DNA from: Bog-473 sp035552395
Lineage (GTDB): Bacteria; Actinomycetota; Acidimicrobiia; Acidimicrobiales; RAAP-2
NCBI GenBank assembly: GCA_035552395.1
Contig: DASZLL010000006.1
Span: 1 to 64,000, forward strand
Direction: 5' to 3'
Length of the DNA: 64,000 nucleotides
Part shown: positions 35,093-44,056 of the stretch, piece by piece
How positions within the stretch are numbered: position 1 is the stretch's first letter
How the letters are laid out: each line of letters opens with the position of its first letter
The notes under the pieces: model-generated
Told to the model about the DNA's origin: nothing
Database searches by the model: none
The model's input: the letters and a program-made list of their open reading frames with translations, nothing else
Position numbers and translations under genes: made by a program

Positions 35093-35109
35093 AGTTAGAG
35101 CGTCTAACT
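35093..35109. promoter_or_regulatory. Perfect palindrome, MarR operator candidate
   Basis: AGTTAGA-GCG-TCTAACT, seven-base arms around a three-base centre, ends two bases before the first marR start codon. The spacing and size fit a MarR dimer site controlling the marR-ABC exporter operon. Confidence 0.7.
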
Positions 35110-35111
35110 GT

Positions 35112-35672
35112 ATGATGGTCGAAGTGTCCGTGACCACGCCCCCTTCGACTGACGCGCCGCCGCTCCGAAAGACTCGGGCCGCCAAGGCTGCCGGCGTGCC
35201 TACGTCCCCTCCGGGCGTGCTGGGTTCCCACGGTCGCGTCGCGGCCTGGCTGGCGAAGCGCGTGGAGGTGGCGCTCGGCACCGTCGACCTCACGCTCCCC
35301 CAGTTCCGGGTGCTCGGCATCCTGGCGGAGGGGTCCTCCGCCGCCTCGGGGCTGGCCGACCGCCTGGCCGTGCGCCGACCGTCGATCACCGCGCTCATTG
35401 ACGGCCTGGTCGCCAGGGGTCTGGTCGATCGCCGGCAGGAGGACACGGACCGCCGCAAGGTCTCCTTGCGTCTGACCGAGGATGGCGAGCGGATCCTTTC
35501 GGACGCGGACAAGGCCGTCGACGAATACCTAGCCTCGATCGCGAGCCACCTTCCCGACAAAGAAGAAGCCATGGCCCTTCGCTCTCTCGAACTATGGGGA
35601 CTGGCGATGGCGGCGGCGCGCGAGGCGGCGAAGGAACCGACGAACGCACGGGCGGAAGGCGTAGACCGTTGA
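35112..35672 (+). CDS. MarR family regulator
   Basis: A 186-residue winged-helix repressor: TLPQFRVLGILAEGSSAASG, then LADRLAVRRPSITALIDGLV and the wing DRRQEDTDRRKVSLRLTEDG, which is the canonical MarR wing. It has an unusually long, probably flexible N-terminus, and ATG 35112, ATG 35115 or GTG 35124 are all possible starts. It heads an operon with two ABC half-transporters; its stop overlaps the next start as TTGA. Confidence 0.9.
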   Translation: MMVEVSVTTPPSTDAPPLRKTRAAKAAGVPTSPPGVLGSHGRVAAWLAKRVEVALGTVDLTLPQFRVLGILAEGSSAASGLADRLAVRRPSITALIDGLVARGLVDRRQEDTDRRKVSLRLTEDGERILSDADKAVDEYLASIASHLPDKEEAMALRSLELWGLAMAAAREAAKEPTNARAEGVDR

Positions 35673-37744
35673 GCAAGACCGAGGACCGCCTCGAGGAATC
35701 CGGCGCGCCGGCGCAGACCGCCGGGAACGGCCGGGTGATGGACGAGGCGGTGGCCACGCCCGAAAAGACGCTGCCGTTCGCGGCGTACGTACCCATGGGG
35801 GCGCTGAGCCGCTACGAGAAGCCGAAGTCCACGATCGACCCGGACCGTGAGAAGGGGTGGATCAAGCGCGCCACGCCGATTGTCATGGCGCACAAGGTGC
35901 AGTGGTTCTCCGCGCTGATCTTCTCGTTCCTCGGACTGATCATCCAGGTGTGGATCCCCAAGATCCTCCAGAACGGCATCACCAACTCGCTGATCAATCG
36001 GACGCAGCCGCTGCACGGCTACGTGGAGTTGATCGGCGTCCTGGCCGTGGCGACCGGGGTCTTCGGCTACATCTCGCGCACGAACCTCTTCAAGGTCGCC
36101 TACGCGATCGAGTTCGACCTGCGCAACATCATCTACGAGCACTTCACCCGGATGTCGTTCCCGTTCTACGACCGAGTGCAGTCGGGTCAGCTTATCTCGC
36201 GGGCCAACTCGGATATCCGCTCGGTGCAGATGTATCTGACGTTCGCGCCGATGATCCTGGTGCAGTGCTCCATCGCGCTGGTGGCCTTTGCGTTCATGCT
36301 CTCCATCAGCGTGCCGTTGGCCTTCGTGGCCATGGCGGCGATGCCATTCATCTATCTCGTCGGCGTCCGGATGCGGCAGTCGCTCTTCCCGGTGTCGTGG
36401 ATCATCCAGGCCCGCCTGGCCGAGGTGGCCACGGTGGTCGACGAGAACGTCAATGGCGTGCGCGTCGTGCGCAGCTTCGCCGCCGAGCAGCAGCAACTCC
36501 GGCAGTTGGCGACTGCGGCCGACCGGGTGCAGTGGGGCTATATCAAGGATGCCGACCTGCGCGCTCGCTTTGCTCCCCTGGTGCAGAACCTCTCCCAGGT
36601 CGGTCTGGTCCTCGTGCTGCTCGTCGGCGGGTGGTTCGTCATCCACGACCACCTGCCCGTCGCCTCGATCGTCTCGTTCAACCTCTACCTGATCATGATG
36701 CAGGCCCCTTTCATGATGCTCGGGATGCTCATCATGATGGGCCAGCGCGCCTCGGCCTCGGCCGAGCGGATTTACGAGATCCTCGATGAGCAACCGACGA
36801 TCGTGGACCGGCCCGACGCGGTCGACCTGGTCAACAGCCACGGCGACGTCGAGTTCGACGATGTCACCTTCTCCTACGCGCCCGACAGCCTCTTGTCGAA
36901 GCCGGGCGACGAGAACGACGGGCGACGCGACATCCTGCGCCACTTCAACCTGCATCTCAATCCCGGCGAGACCGTGGCCCTCGTGGGGCGGACCGGCAGC
37001 GGGAAGTCGAGTGTCGCTCGGGTCCTGGCGCGCTTCTACGACGCCACCGGCGGCACCGTTCGGGTGGACGGTCACGACGTGCGCGACCTCACCTTGACGA
37101 GCCTGCGAGGCAACATCGGCGTCGTCCTCGACGAGCCGTTCCTCTTCTCGGTGTCCATCCGCGACAACATCGCCTATGGCCGTCCCGACGCCTCCATGGA
37201 GGAGGTCGTGGCTGCCGCCGAAGCCGCGGGTGCGTCCGGTTTCATCAACCGGCTGTCCGACGGGTACGCGACGGTGGTCGGCGAGCGCGGCTACACGCTC
37301 TCGGGTGGTCAACGTCAGCGCATCGCCATCGCCCGGGCGCTGCTCGTGAACCCTCCCATCCTGATCCTCGACGACGCCACCAGCGCCATCGACGTCAAGG
37401 TGGAGCAGCGCATCCACTCGTCGTTACGCGTCCTGATGGAGGGACGCACGACGCTGATCATCGCCCACCGGCTCTCGACCATCTCCCTGGCGGACCGGGT
37501 CGTCCTGCTCGACGGCGGACGCATCGTGGCCGACGGGACGCACGCTGAGTTGCTGGCGTCGACGCCGCTGTATTCCGAGGTCCTGGCGCAGGCGGCCAGA
37601 GAGGAGACCGCTGACGTCGTGGCGGCGGAGGGTCTTGAGGACCTCGGCCTGGAGTCCGAGGCCGACGGGGAAGTGCTGGAAGCCGAAGAACTGGACCTGG
37701 CGCCCGAGGTCGGGCCCGAGGTCAAGCCCGAGGTGTCGACATGA
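35669..37744 (+). CDS. ABC exporter half-transporter A (degenerate ATP site)
   Basis: A 691-residue type IV ABC exporter subunit: six helices (about 75-350) followed by an ATPase domain with Walker A VGRTGSGKSS near 440, signature LSGGQRQR near 544, and H-loop IIAHRLST. Two positions are altered: the Walker B catalytic Glu is Asp (LILDDATSAID), and the Q-loop Gln is Asp (GVVLDEPFLFS). It should pair with the next gene's product to form a heterodimer. I chose TTG 35669, which overlaps the marR stop; GTG 35735 is an alternative. Probable drug or lipid efflux controlled by MarR. Confidence 0.9.
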   Translation: MSKTEDRLEESGAPAQTAGNGRVMDEAVATPEKTLPFAAYVPMGALSRYEKPKSTIDPDREKGWIKRATPIVMAHKVQWFSALIFSFLGLIIQVWIPKILQNGITNSLINRTQPLHGYVELIGVLAVATGVFGYISRTNLFKVAYAIEFDLRNIIYEHFTRMSFPFYDRVQSGQLISRANSDIRSVQMYLTFAPMILVQCSIALVAFAFMLSISVPLAFVAMAAMPFIYLVGVRMRQSLFPVSWIIQARLAEVATVVDENVNGVRVVRSFAAEQQQLRQLATAADRVQWGYIKDADLRARFAPLVQNLSQVGLVLVLLVGGWFVIHDHLPVASIVSFNLYLIMMQAPFMMLGMLIMMGQRASASAERIYEILDEQPTIVDRPDAVDLVNSHGDVEFDDVTFSYAPDSLLSKPGDENDGRRDILRHFNLHLNPGETVALVGRTGSGKSSVARVLARFYDATGGTVRVDGHDVRDLTLTSLRGNIGVVLDEPFLFSVSIRDNIAYGRPDASMEEVVAAAEAAGASGFINRLSDGYATVVGERGYTLSGGQRQRIAIARALLVNPPILILDDATSAIDVKVEQRIHSSLRVLMEGRTTLIIAHRLSTISLADRVVLLDGGRIVADGTHAELLASTPLYSEVLAQAAREETADVVAAEGLEDLGLESEADGEVLEAEELDLAPEVGPEVKPEVST

Positions 37745-39690
37745 TGTTCGGTGGCGGTGGACCGCCGATCGGTGGCGGTGGACCGCCGGGCTCACCGCAG
37801 GCGGGGCTGCCCTTCGGTGGCATCCCGCACGAGCTGCAGGCGGGTGTCGACCTCCTCTTGAAGGAGGAGCCCGAGCGCGGCGAGTCCGACGCCCTCTTCA
37901 CGCAGCTGCCCTCGCCGCACGAGTCCAAGAAGCTGTCGCTCACCACGCTCCTGATGGAGTACCCGGGCATGTGTGCGTTGGCCGCCTTGCTCGTCGGGAC
38001 CATCGCCCTGTTCACCCAGCTCGGCCCGAGCTTCGTGTCCTACGCCATCAATCACGGCCTCACTGGTCCGACCAAGCAGACCCCCAACGCCCACTACGAC
38101 TTCGGCATCGTGGTGCTCATGGCGATCCTGTATCTGATCTCCATCTGCGTGTCGGCGGGTGCGCAGTACGGACAGGCTCGGGTGACCGGCCGGCTTGCGT
38201 CGTGGGTGATGAACGACCTTCGCATCAAGGTGTTCCGGCACCTCCAGCGGCTCTCGCTCGACTTCTTCACCGAGGAGAAGGCCGGCGTCGTCATGAGCCG
38301 CATGACGAGCGACATCGAGAACCTGCAGCAGTTGCTGCAGGACGGCCTGGCGCAGTTCGCCATTCAGGGACTGACCATGGTCGTCATCACGATCTTCCTC
38401 TTCGCCACGAATGCCACCCTGGCCGCCATCACCGTCTTCGCCGTCCTGCCACCGCTCGTCCTCATGTCGGTCTGGTTCAAGCGGGCCTCCGAGCGCGGCT
38501 ACGACAAGGTGCGCGACGGCATCGCGCTGGTCCTGGCGGACCTCTCCGAGAGCCTGCAGGGCGTGCGCATCGTCAGCGCGCACAACCGGCAGCGCTATAA
38601 CGTCGAGACCCACCGCGACATCGTCGGCTCGTACCGCGACGCCAACAACTACACCGGCCGCATCAACGGCATTTACGGTCCGGGCTCACAGGTCATCAGC
38701 GTCTTCGGCCAGCTGCTGATCCTGGGCATCGGTGGCGCCATGTACCTGCACCACCCGCGGGAGATCAACCTAGGCGAGCTGACCGCGTTCTTCCTCTACG
38801 TGAACCGCTTCTTCTCGCCGATTCAGCTCCTGGTGCAGCAGTACAACACCTTCCAGCAGGGCCGGGCGTCGGTGTTCAAGCTGCGCGGCCTACTCGAAAC
38901 CGAGCCGTCGGTCCTCGAGGCGCCCGACGCGGTGCAGCTCCCGCCGATCAGAGGCGAGATCCGCTTCGACCACGTGTCGTTCGGCTACGACCCCGCGATC
39001 CCGGTGCTGCACGACGTCGACCTGACCATTGCGCCCGGGGAGACGGTGGCCTTCGTGGGCGCGACCGGCGCCGGGAAGTCGACGATGGCCAAGCTGGTCA
39101 CGCGCTTCTACGACCCGACGGACGGCCGGGTGCTGATCGACGGCTACGACCTCCAGCGCGTCACGCTCTCGTCGTTGCGCTCGCAGCTCGGCGTGGTGCC
39201 CCAGGAGCCGTTCCTGTTCGCGGGGACGATCCGGGACAACATCTCGTTCGCCCGGCCGGGCGCGCCCGACGACGAGGTCTGGCACGCCGTGCACCAGGTC
39301 GGCCTGGGCGAGCTCGTGCAACGTTTGCCCTACGGACTCGACACACCGGTCCACGAGCGCGGGCAGTCGCTCTCCTCGGGTGAGCGCCAGCTCATCGCTC
39401 TGGGTCGGGCCTTCATGGCCGAACCGCGAGTGCTCGTGCTCGACGAGGCGACCTCGAACCTGGACCTCCAGTCCGAGACCATGGTCGAGGCGGCGTTGGA
39501 CGTCCTGCTCGAAGGTCGCACCGCCGTCCTGATCGCCCACCGTCTATCCACGGCCATGCGGGCAGACCGGATCGTCGTCGTGGGCGACGGCCGCTTGCTC
39601 GAGGTTGGCTCGCACGATGAGCTGGTGGCCCTCGGCGGCAACTACGCCGAGATGTACGAGACCTGGATCTCTCAGTCGCACGCCGCCTAG
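37741..39690 (+). CDS. ABC exporter half-transporter B (catalytic NBD)
   Basis: A 649-residue partner subunit. A Gly/Pro-rich N-terminus (GGGGPPIGGGGPPG) precedes six helices. The ATPase domain has Walker A GATGAGKST, Q-loop VVPQEPFLFA, Walker B VLVLDEATSNLD with the catalytic Glu, and H-loop LIAHRLST. The signature is changed to LSSGERQ. With subunit A's altered Walker B this reproduces the asymmetric TM287/288 or BmrCD pattern: one full ATP site and one degenerate site. Its ATG overlaps the upstream stop (ATGA). Confidence 0.92.
   Translation: MMFGGGGPPIGGGGPPGSPQAGLPFGGIPHELQAGVDLLLKEEPERGESDALFTQLPSPHESKKLSLTTLLMEYPGMCALAALLVGTIALFTQLGPSFVSYAINHGLTGPTKQTPNAHYDFGIVVLMAILYLISICVSAGAQYGQARVTGRLASWVMNDLRIKVFRHLQRLSLDFFTEEKAGVVMSRMTSDIENLQQLLQDGLAQFAIQGLTMVVITIFLFATNATLAAITVFAVLPPLVLMSVWFKRASERGYDKVRDGIALVLADLSESLQGVRIVSAHNRQRYNVETHRDIVGSYRDANNYTGRINGIYGPGSQVISVFGQLLILGIGGAMYLHHPREINLGELTAFFLYVNRFFSPIQLLVQQYNTFQQGRASVFKLRGLLETEPSVLEAPDAVQLPPIRGEIRFDHVSFGYDPAIPVLHDVDLTIAPGETVAFVGATGAGKSTMAKLVTRFYDPTDGRVLIDGYDLQRVTLSSLRSQLGVVPQEPFLFAGTIRDNISFARPGAPDDEVWHAVHQVGLGELVQRLPYGLDTPVHERGQSLSSGERQLIALGRAFMAEPRVLVLDEATSNLDLQSETMVEAALDVLLEGRTAVLIAHRLSTAMRADRIVVVGDGRLLEVGSHDELVALGGNYAEMYETWISQSHAA
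37750..37788 (+). repeat. Short in-gene tandem repeat
   Basis: An 18-base unit (GGTGGCGGTGGACCGCCG) occurs twice, 21 bases apart, at the start of the second ABC gene and encodes the GGGGPP repeat. It could vary in copy number by slippage. Confidence 0.7.
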
Positions 39691-39787
39691 GGCGTACGCA
39701 TGACCTGATTACTACGGTTGGCCGAGGCGACGGCGGCGCCACGAGGGGGCTCTCGCATCGATCAGGTGGACCGAATGCGGCCTCTCC

Positions 39788-39812
39788 ACCCTTACACCCT
39801 TACACCCTTCAC
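39788..39812 (+). repeat. Small ACCCTTAC tandem repeat
   Basis: Three near-identical eight-base units (ACCCTTAC, ACCCTTAC, ACCCTTCAC) lie in the gap after the ABC operon. Too short for a CRISPR array; no function inferred. Confidence 0.6.
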
Positions 39813-39881
39813 ACGAACATGGCGTGGAGGGCCGAGCGCACACTGACTGACGTCGCGGCCGCAGCGGCGGGGGCGCCAGTC

Positions 39882-40208
39882 TCAGGGCAGTTTCGTATCG
39901 TGGTGCGTCGCGGCGACCTGCCGGTCCTCGTCGGTGAGGTCGTCATCGGGCACCGGCACGACGATGCGCCACTTCTGGCACACGGGGCAGCGCTGGTAAC
40001 GCTTGGTGCCGAGTCGAACGGCCTTGACCGACGCTCCCACGATCCACAACGTGGTGAAGAGGTGGCCTCGGCTGCAGCGGACGATGGTCTCTCCGCCCAT
40101 GCCCGAATAGCCGCGCTTCCGTCCGGCCGCTGCTCCCGCGCGCGAGATGACGTAGACGAACACCACGGCGAACACGATCACGATGGCCACGATGGCACCG
40201 GTCGGCAC
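39882..40208 (-). CDS. Small membrane-anchored zinc-ribbon protein
   Basis: A 108-residue protein. One N-terminal helix (GAIVAIVIVFAVVFVYVISR) is followed by a basic patch and a soluble part with VRCSRGHLFTT and RYQRCPVCQKWR, a C-x2-(G)H...C-x2-C arrangement suggesting a zinc site. Similar small proteins occur in actinobacteria but have no assigned function. Divergent from the methyltransferase gene 46 bases away. Confidence 0.65.
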   Translation of the reverse strand: MPTGAIVAIVIVFAVVFVYVISRAGAAAGRKRGYSGMGGETIVRCSRGHLFTTLWIVGASVKAVRLGTKRYQRCPVCQKWRIVVPVPDDDLTDEDRQVAATHHDTKLP

Positions 40209-40254
40209 GACGAGAGGCTATCCCTGGCGAGTGCGGCGCTGGCACCATAGACAG

Positions 40255-40992
40255 GTGCCGGAGAACCACTTCAAGGGAAAGATCGCTACCGATTACGCCT
40301 CCCTGTGGCCGCATCTGTTCGAACCGGGCATGGTCGACCCTCCGGTCAACTTCCTCGCAGACCTTGCCCAGGGAGGTGACGTGCTCGAACTCGGCATAGG
40401 CACCGGCCGACTCGGCCTCCCGCTCAGCCGGCGCGGTTTGGCGGTGTACGGGATCGAAATGTCGCCCGACATGATCACTCAGATGCGGCGAGATCCGGGC
40501 GGGGATGTGGTTGACGTCACTCTCGGTGATTTCGCCTCGACGCAGGTGGAGGCTGGGAAGGAAGCGTTCTCGCTCGCCTACCTCGTGCGCAACACGATCA
40601 TGAACCTGACCACGCAGGACGATCAGGTCGCGTGCTTCGCCAACGTCGCGTGGCACTTGCGCCCGGGCGGACGCTTCGTCATTGAGGTCATGGTGCCCGA
40701 GCTGCGACGGCTGCCGCCCGGCGAGACCGTACGAATGTTCTCCGTCGACCCTGCGCATCTCGGTTTCGAAGAGTACGACGTGGTCACGCAGGGCTCCATC
40801 TCCCACCACATCTGGGACCGGGACGGCGAAATAGCGACCTTTTCCGCCCCCTTCCGTTATGTCTGGCCCGCCGAGCTCGACCTCATGGCGCGGCTCGCCG
40901 GCATGTCGCTGCGTGAACGCTGGAGCGACTGGGACCGGACGCCTTTTACGAGTGAGAGCCGGAGCCACATCTCGGTGTGGGAGAAGGTTTAG
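40255..40992 (+). CDS. Class I SAM-dependent methyltransferase
   Basis: A 245-residue methyltransferase: the SAM site GGDVLELGIGTGRLGLPLSR, then GIEMSPDMITQMRR and LRPGGRFVIEVMVPELRR. The N-terminus PENHFKGKIATDYASLW resembles actinobacterial methyltransferases of unknown substrate. I chose GTG 40255; an open frame continues upstream but reads into the divergent gene. Its stop overlaps that of the convergent VOC gene by four bases. Confidence 0.85.
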   Translation: MPENHFKGKIATDYASLWPHLFEPGMVDPPVNFLADLAQGGDVLELGIGTGRLGLPLSRRGLAVYGIEMSPDMITQMRRDPGGDVVDVTLGDFASTQVEAGKEAFSLAYLVRNTIMNLTTQDDQVACFANVAWHLRPGGRFVIEVMVPELRRLPPGETVRMFSVDPAHLGFEEYDVVTQGSISHHIWDRDGEIATFSAPFRYVWPAELDLMARLAGMSLRERWSDWDRTPFTSESRSHISVWEKV

Positions 40993-41333
40993 TAGGACAC
41001 CTCGATGATCGCCACGGAGTTCCCGTCGGGATCGAGGACCGTCGCCTTGCGGCCCGCGTCTCCGACCTGCTCAACGCTGGCGGGACTGATCCCACGGGCG
41101 GCCAACTCGACCAGGGTTGCGTCGAGGTCCCCGACCGACAGCGTGGCCAACGCGTGGCCGGCGCGTGGACGGTCGACCACGACGTAGAGCCAGGCCTCCT
41201 CGGCCACGCGCCACATGACCTCGTCTGCGTTGACCAGCACGTCTGGCGGCGATCCGAGGAGGCGCTCGAAGTAGTCCCGGCCGGCGGCCAGGTCCGTGAC
41301 AGGAACGCCGATGAACGCGAGCTCGATTTCCAT
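40989..41333 (-). CDS. VOC family (glyoxalase-like) protein
   Basis: A 114-residue single-domain VOC protein: ELAFIGVPVTDLAAGRDYFE, then RLLGSPPDVLVNADEVMWRV and ATVLDPDGNSVAIIEV with a terminal Glu that usually binds metal. Substrate unknown. ATG 41333 is chosen over an upstream start three codons away. Convergent with the methyltransferase. Confidence 0.82.
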   Translation of the reverse strand: MEIELAFIGVPVTDLAAGRDYFERLLGSPPDVLVNADEVMWRVAEEAWLYVVVDRPRAGHALATLSVGDLDATLVELAARGISPASVEQVGDAGRKATVLDPDGNSVAIIEVSY

Positions 41334-41371
41334 AAGTGCCAAAAGCTAATCGGGCTGTAGGGCGCGATTCG

Positions 41372-42142
41372 TTACGTGGCGCGGCTCCAAGAACGGAGGG
41401 TGGCGCGATAGTGCGCGTCCCAGCCGTCGTACGTCTCGCGCAAGCGGGCACCGGGCCAATGCGGCGGCTGGAGCTCAGCAGGGAGCAGCGGGTCGGCCTG
41501 CAGGTGGCGCAGCACGGCGGCCGAGAGCTCGAACCCGGGGGCCAACGCTTCGGGGCCGTCCGGCACCAGCGCGTCGAGGGCGCTCAGAAGCTCGTCGGCG
41601 TGCCGAGCCCAGGCCGGGAGATCCCACAAGCGCCCGGCCAGTTGCTTCGCGGTGGGCGGGACCGCGGTCATCAGCTCGACGTCCACGTCCAGGGAGTCGG
41701 GGAACTGTACGGCGACGTTGGCCGGCCGCATCCACACCCCCTCGCGCAGCTCGGCCAGCCGGGCATAGGCGAGGACGCGTCGACGGGCGCCTCGAACCTC
41801 GGCCGTGCTGCCGCTCGTCGTCACGACGACCAGCCACCACGAGCCGTCGTAGTCGGAGGTGACGCCCGAGCGGCTGGCCGACTGGCGGGCCTGGCGGGCG
41901 GCCAGGTGCCCGGCCAGGCGGTAGAGGCCGGCGCCGTCGGACGTGGCTTCGCCGGCGGCGACCATGCGGCTGAGGGCGACCCGGGCGCGGTTTTCGCTGA
42001 TGCCGAAGAGGCCGGTCAGACGGACGAGCTGGGCCACTGGCAGCTCGGGCGGGTCCATGCCGAGGAGGGCACTGGCCATGACGGATCGAGCGGTGAGCGG
42101 GCGCCCCGGCGTGGGTGCCTCTGGGTCATTACGCACTTGCAT
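41372..42142 (-). CDS. PaaX family transcriptional regulator
   Basis: A 256-residue PaaX-type repressor: an N-terminal winged helix (LVRLTGLFGISENRARVALS, RMVAAGEATSDGAGLYRLAG) and the PaaX central and C-terminal domains (REGVWMRPANVAV, ending in RETYDGWDAHYRATLRSW). PaaX-family regulators respond to aryl- or acyl-CoA thioesters. It is divergent from a fatty-acid desaturase with only 29 bases between the start codons, so it very probably controls that gene (inference). Confidence 0.83.
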   Translation of the reverse strand: MQVRNDPEAPTPGRPLTARSVMASALLGMDPPELPVAQLVRLTGLFGISENRARVALSRMVAAGEATSDGAGLYRLAGHLAARQARQSASRSGVTSDYDGSWWLVVVTTSGSTAEVRGARRRVLAYARLAELREGVWMRPANVAVQFPDSLDVDVELMTAVPPTAKQLAGRLWDLPAWARHADELLSALDALVPDGPEALAPGFELSAAVLRHLQADPLLPAELQPPHWPGARLRETYDGWDAHYRATLRSWSRAT

Positions 42143-42165
42143 CAGTTGATTGAATACCGTAATAT
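42137..42165 (+). promoter_or_regulatory. Candidate desaturase promoter, leaderless
   Basis: TTGCAT (42137-42142), a 17-base spacer and TAATAT (42160-42165) precede the desaturase ATG at 42172 by only six bases. Transcription would begin at or next to the start codon, so the mRNA is likely leaderless. The -35 covers the paaX-like start codon. Confidence 0.5.
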
Positions 42166-42171
42166 AGGGGT

Positions 42172-43155
42172 ATGGCAACCACCATGGTGCCTCCTGTAGG
42201 CGACCGGCCGGACGTGCTCCCGAGCGAGCGGTTGCTGGGCAACGGCATGGCCATCCCGGCGCTGCGGGGCGACCTGCGACACATCGCCGATGGGCGCAAT
42301 GCATTGTCCGTCTTCATGGTGTGGTTCTGGGTCGCGGTGATCATCGGCGGCGCCGTGTGGATCGACCAGTGGTGGAGCTTCCTGATCGCGTTCGTGCTCA
42401 TGGGTCCGATGTACGCCCGCTTCGCCATCTTGATGCACGAGTCGGCGCACAAGCTGCTGTTCACCAACAAGCGGTGGAACGACGCCATCGGCAAGTGGGT
42501 GGTGGCGTATCCAGTCTTCACGCCGGTGCAGCTCTACCGCCGGGTGCACTTCGCGCACCACAAGGACGAGTTCGGGCCCGACGAGCCCGATATCGCGTTC
42601 TACCGGCCGTACCCGTGCACGCGGCGTGCGCTGTACCGCCGCCTGCTCCGCGACGGCGTCGGCATCAGCGGCTGGAAGAACTTCGTGCCGTTGGTGAAGA
42701 ACACGGCGCGCCAGGGTCCATTCCGTCCCATCGGCCTCTCCATCCTCGCCGTGCAGATCGTGCTGTGGGCGGCGATGTGGACCGCCACGGGCCGCTGGTG
42801 GACCTACCCGCTGCTGTGGTTCCTGCCGTGGATGACCGAGTGGCGGGTCATCAACCGCCTCCGCTCGATCGCGGAGCACGGAGGCATGGAAAGGAGCCCG
42901 GACCGGCGGGCGACCACGCACTACGTGCGGCAGTCGTGGCTGGCGAGATTCTGGATCGTGCCGTACAACACGGGATGGCATCTTGCGCACCACGTCGACA
43001 TGGGCGTGCCGTGGCGCAACCTGCCGGCCTTCCACGCCGAGCTCGAGCGCGCCGGCTACGCGACGGGCGCCATCACGTACAAGAACTACTTCGAGCTCTG
43101 GAAGGCGCTCTCGAGCGCGGACGCATCAACTGAGGTGAAGGCCGTCGCTGCCTAA
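42172..43155 (+). CDS. Fatty acid desaturase (membrane di-iron)
   Basis: A 327-residue membrane desaturase/hydroxylase. The three His boxes are present: HESAHK, HFAHHKDE and HLAHHVD, plus four to six membrane helices (SVFMVWFWVAVIIGGAVWI and others). It introduces double bonds or hydroxyls into acyl chains with O2; position and substrate (fatty acyl or carotenoid-like) are not decidable. Divergent PaaX-type regulator next door suggests control by an acyl-CoA signal. Confidence 0.87.
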   Translation: MATTMVPPVGDRPDVLPSERLLGNGMAIPALRGDLRHIADGRNALSVFMVWFWVAVIIGGAVWIDQWWSFLIAFVLMGPMYARFAILMHESAHKLLFTNKRWNDAIGKWVVAYPVFTPVQLYRRVHFAHHKDEFGPDEPDIAFYRPYPCTRRALYRRLLRDGVGISGWKNFVPLVKNTARQGPFRPIGLSILAVQIVLWAAMWTATGRWWTYPLLWFLPWMTEWRVINRLRSIAEHGGMERSPDRRATTHYVRQSWLARFWIVPYNTGWHLAHHVDMGVPWRNLPAFHAELERAGYATGAITYKNYFELWKALSSADASTEVKAVAA

Positions 43156-43212
43156 GGGCGCTTCGGCGGGCACGACCGGCAAGCGAGACCTGTGCGACCG
43201 TAAGGTGGTTAC

Positions 43213-44007
43213 GTGAGTCCCGGCGCCGAGACCGCTGCCCTGCCCGTGTTGTTCCTCGGCCACGGCAACCCGATGAATGCCCTGGAGCAGAACCGCTACA
43301 CCGAGGCGTGGGCCGCTCTCGCGGCGGAACTGCCCGAGCGGCCTCGGGCGGTCCTGTGCATTTCGGCGCACTGGTACACGAATGCCACGGCGGTCACCGC
43401 GATGGCGACGCCCCGGACCATCCACGACTTCTTCGGCTTTCCCGACGAACTCTTCGCCGTTGAATACCCGTGCCCGGGCTCTCCCGAAATCGCAGCCGAG
43501 GTGGCCAAGGTGGTCAATCCGCGCTGGGTGGGCCTCGACACTGACAGCTGGGGTATCGATCACGGAGCCTGGTCGGTGCTCACGCACATGTACCCGGACG
43601 CAGATGTGCCGGTGGTGCAGTTGGGCATCAACGCACTCGAGCCGCTCGACTCGCATCTCGACCTGGGCCGGCGCCTGGCACCATTGCGGCAGCGGGGCGT
43701 GCTGATCGTGGCGAGCGGCAACGTGGTCCACAACCTCCGCCAGCTCGACTGGGACCAACCCGACGGGGCGTTCGACTGGGCGAAGCGCTTCGACGACGCC
43801 GCACGTGAGGTCGTGGTCGAGGCACCGGGTGATGTGGTCAAGCTCACCCGTCATGCGGATTACCAGCGCGCCGTGCCGAGCCCCGATCACTTCATCCCCC
43901 TCGTCTACTTCGCCGGCGTCGCCGCGGCCGCGGGGACCACGCCCGAGGTGGTGATCGACGGGTACGCCAACGGCTCGCTGTCGATGACCTGTTACCGGAC
44001 CGGCTAG
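43213..44007 (+). CDS. DODA-type extradiol ring-cleavage dioxygenase family
   Basis: A 264-residue member of the class III extradiol dioxygenase family (4,5-DOPA dioxygenase/YgiD group): VLFLGHGNPMNALEQNRYTE, then CISAHWYTNATAVTAMATPR, DHGAWSVLTHMYP and a late VASGNVVHNLRQ. The His residues of the metal site (GHGNP, SAHW, IDHGAW, VVHN) are kept. Substrate unknown, probably a catechol. Single gene after the desaturase. Confidence 0.87.
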   Translation: MSPGAETAALPVLFLGHGNPMNALEQNRYTEAWAALAAELPERPRAVLCISAHWYTNATAVTAMATPRTIHDFFGFPDELFAVEYPCPGSPEIAAEVAKVVNPRWVGLDTDSWGIDHGAWSVLTHMYPDADVPVVQLGINALEPLDSHLDLGRRLAPLRQRGVLIVASGNVVHNLRQLDWDQPDGAFDWAKRFDDAAREVVVEAPGDVVKLTRHADYQRAVPSPDHFIPLVYFAGVAAAAGTTPEVVIDGYANGSLSMTCYRTG

Positions 44008-44056
44008 GGGTCGTCCTCTCTGTTCCGGTTCGGGTTCCGGCAGCGTTCGTTAGGCG

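Noticed and set aside
35054..37417. 787-codon minus-strand open frame
   Set aside because: Antisense to the marR and ABC genes, rich in His, Asp and Arg with no domain; the plus-strand ABC motifs are unmistakable.
39788..39812. CRISPR-like short repeats
   Set aside because: Units of eight bases without spacers and no cas genes; only a small tandem repeat.
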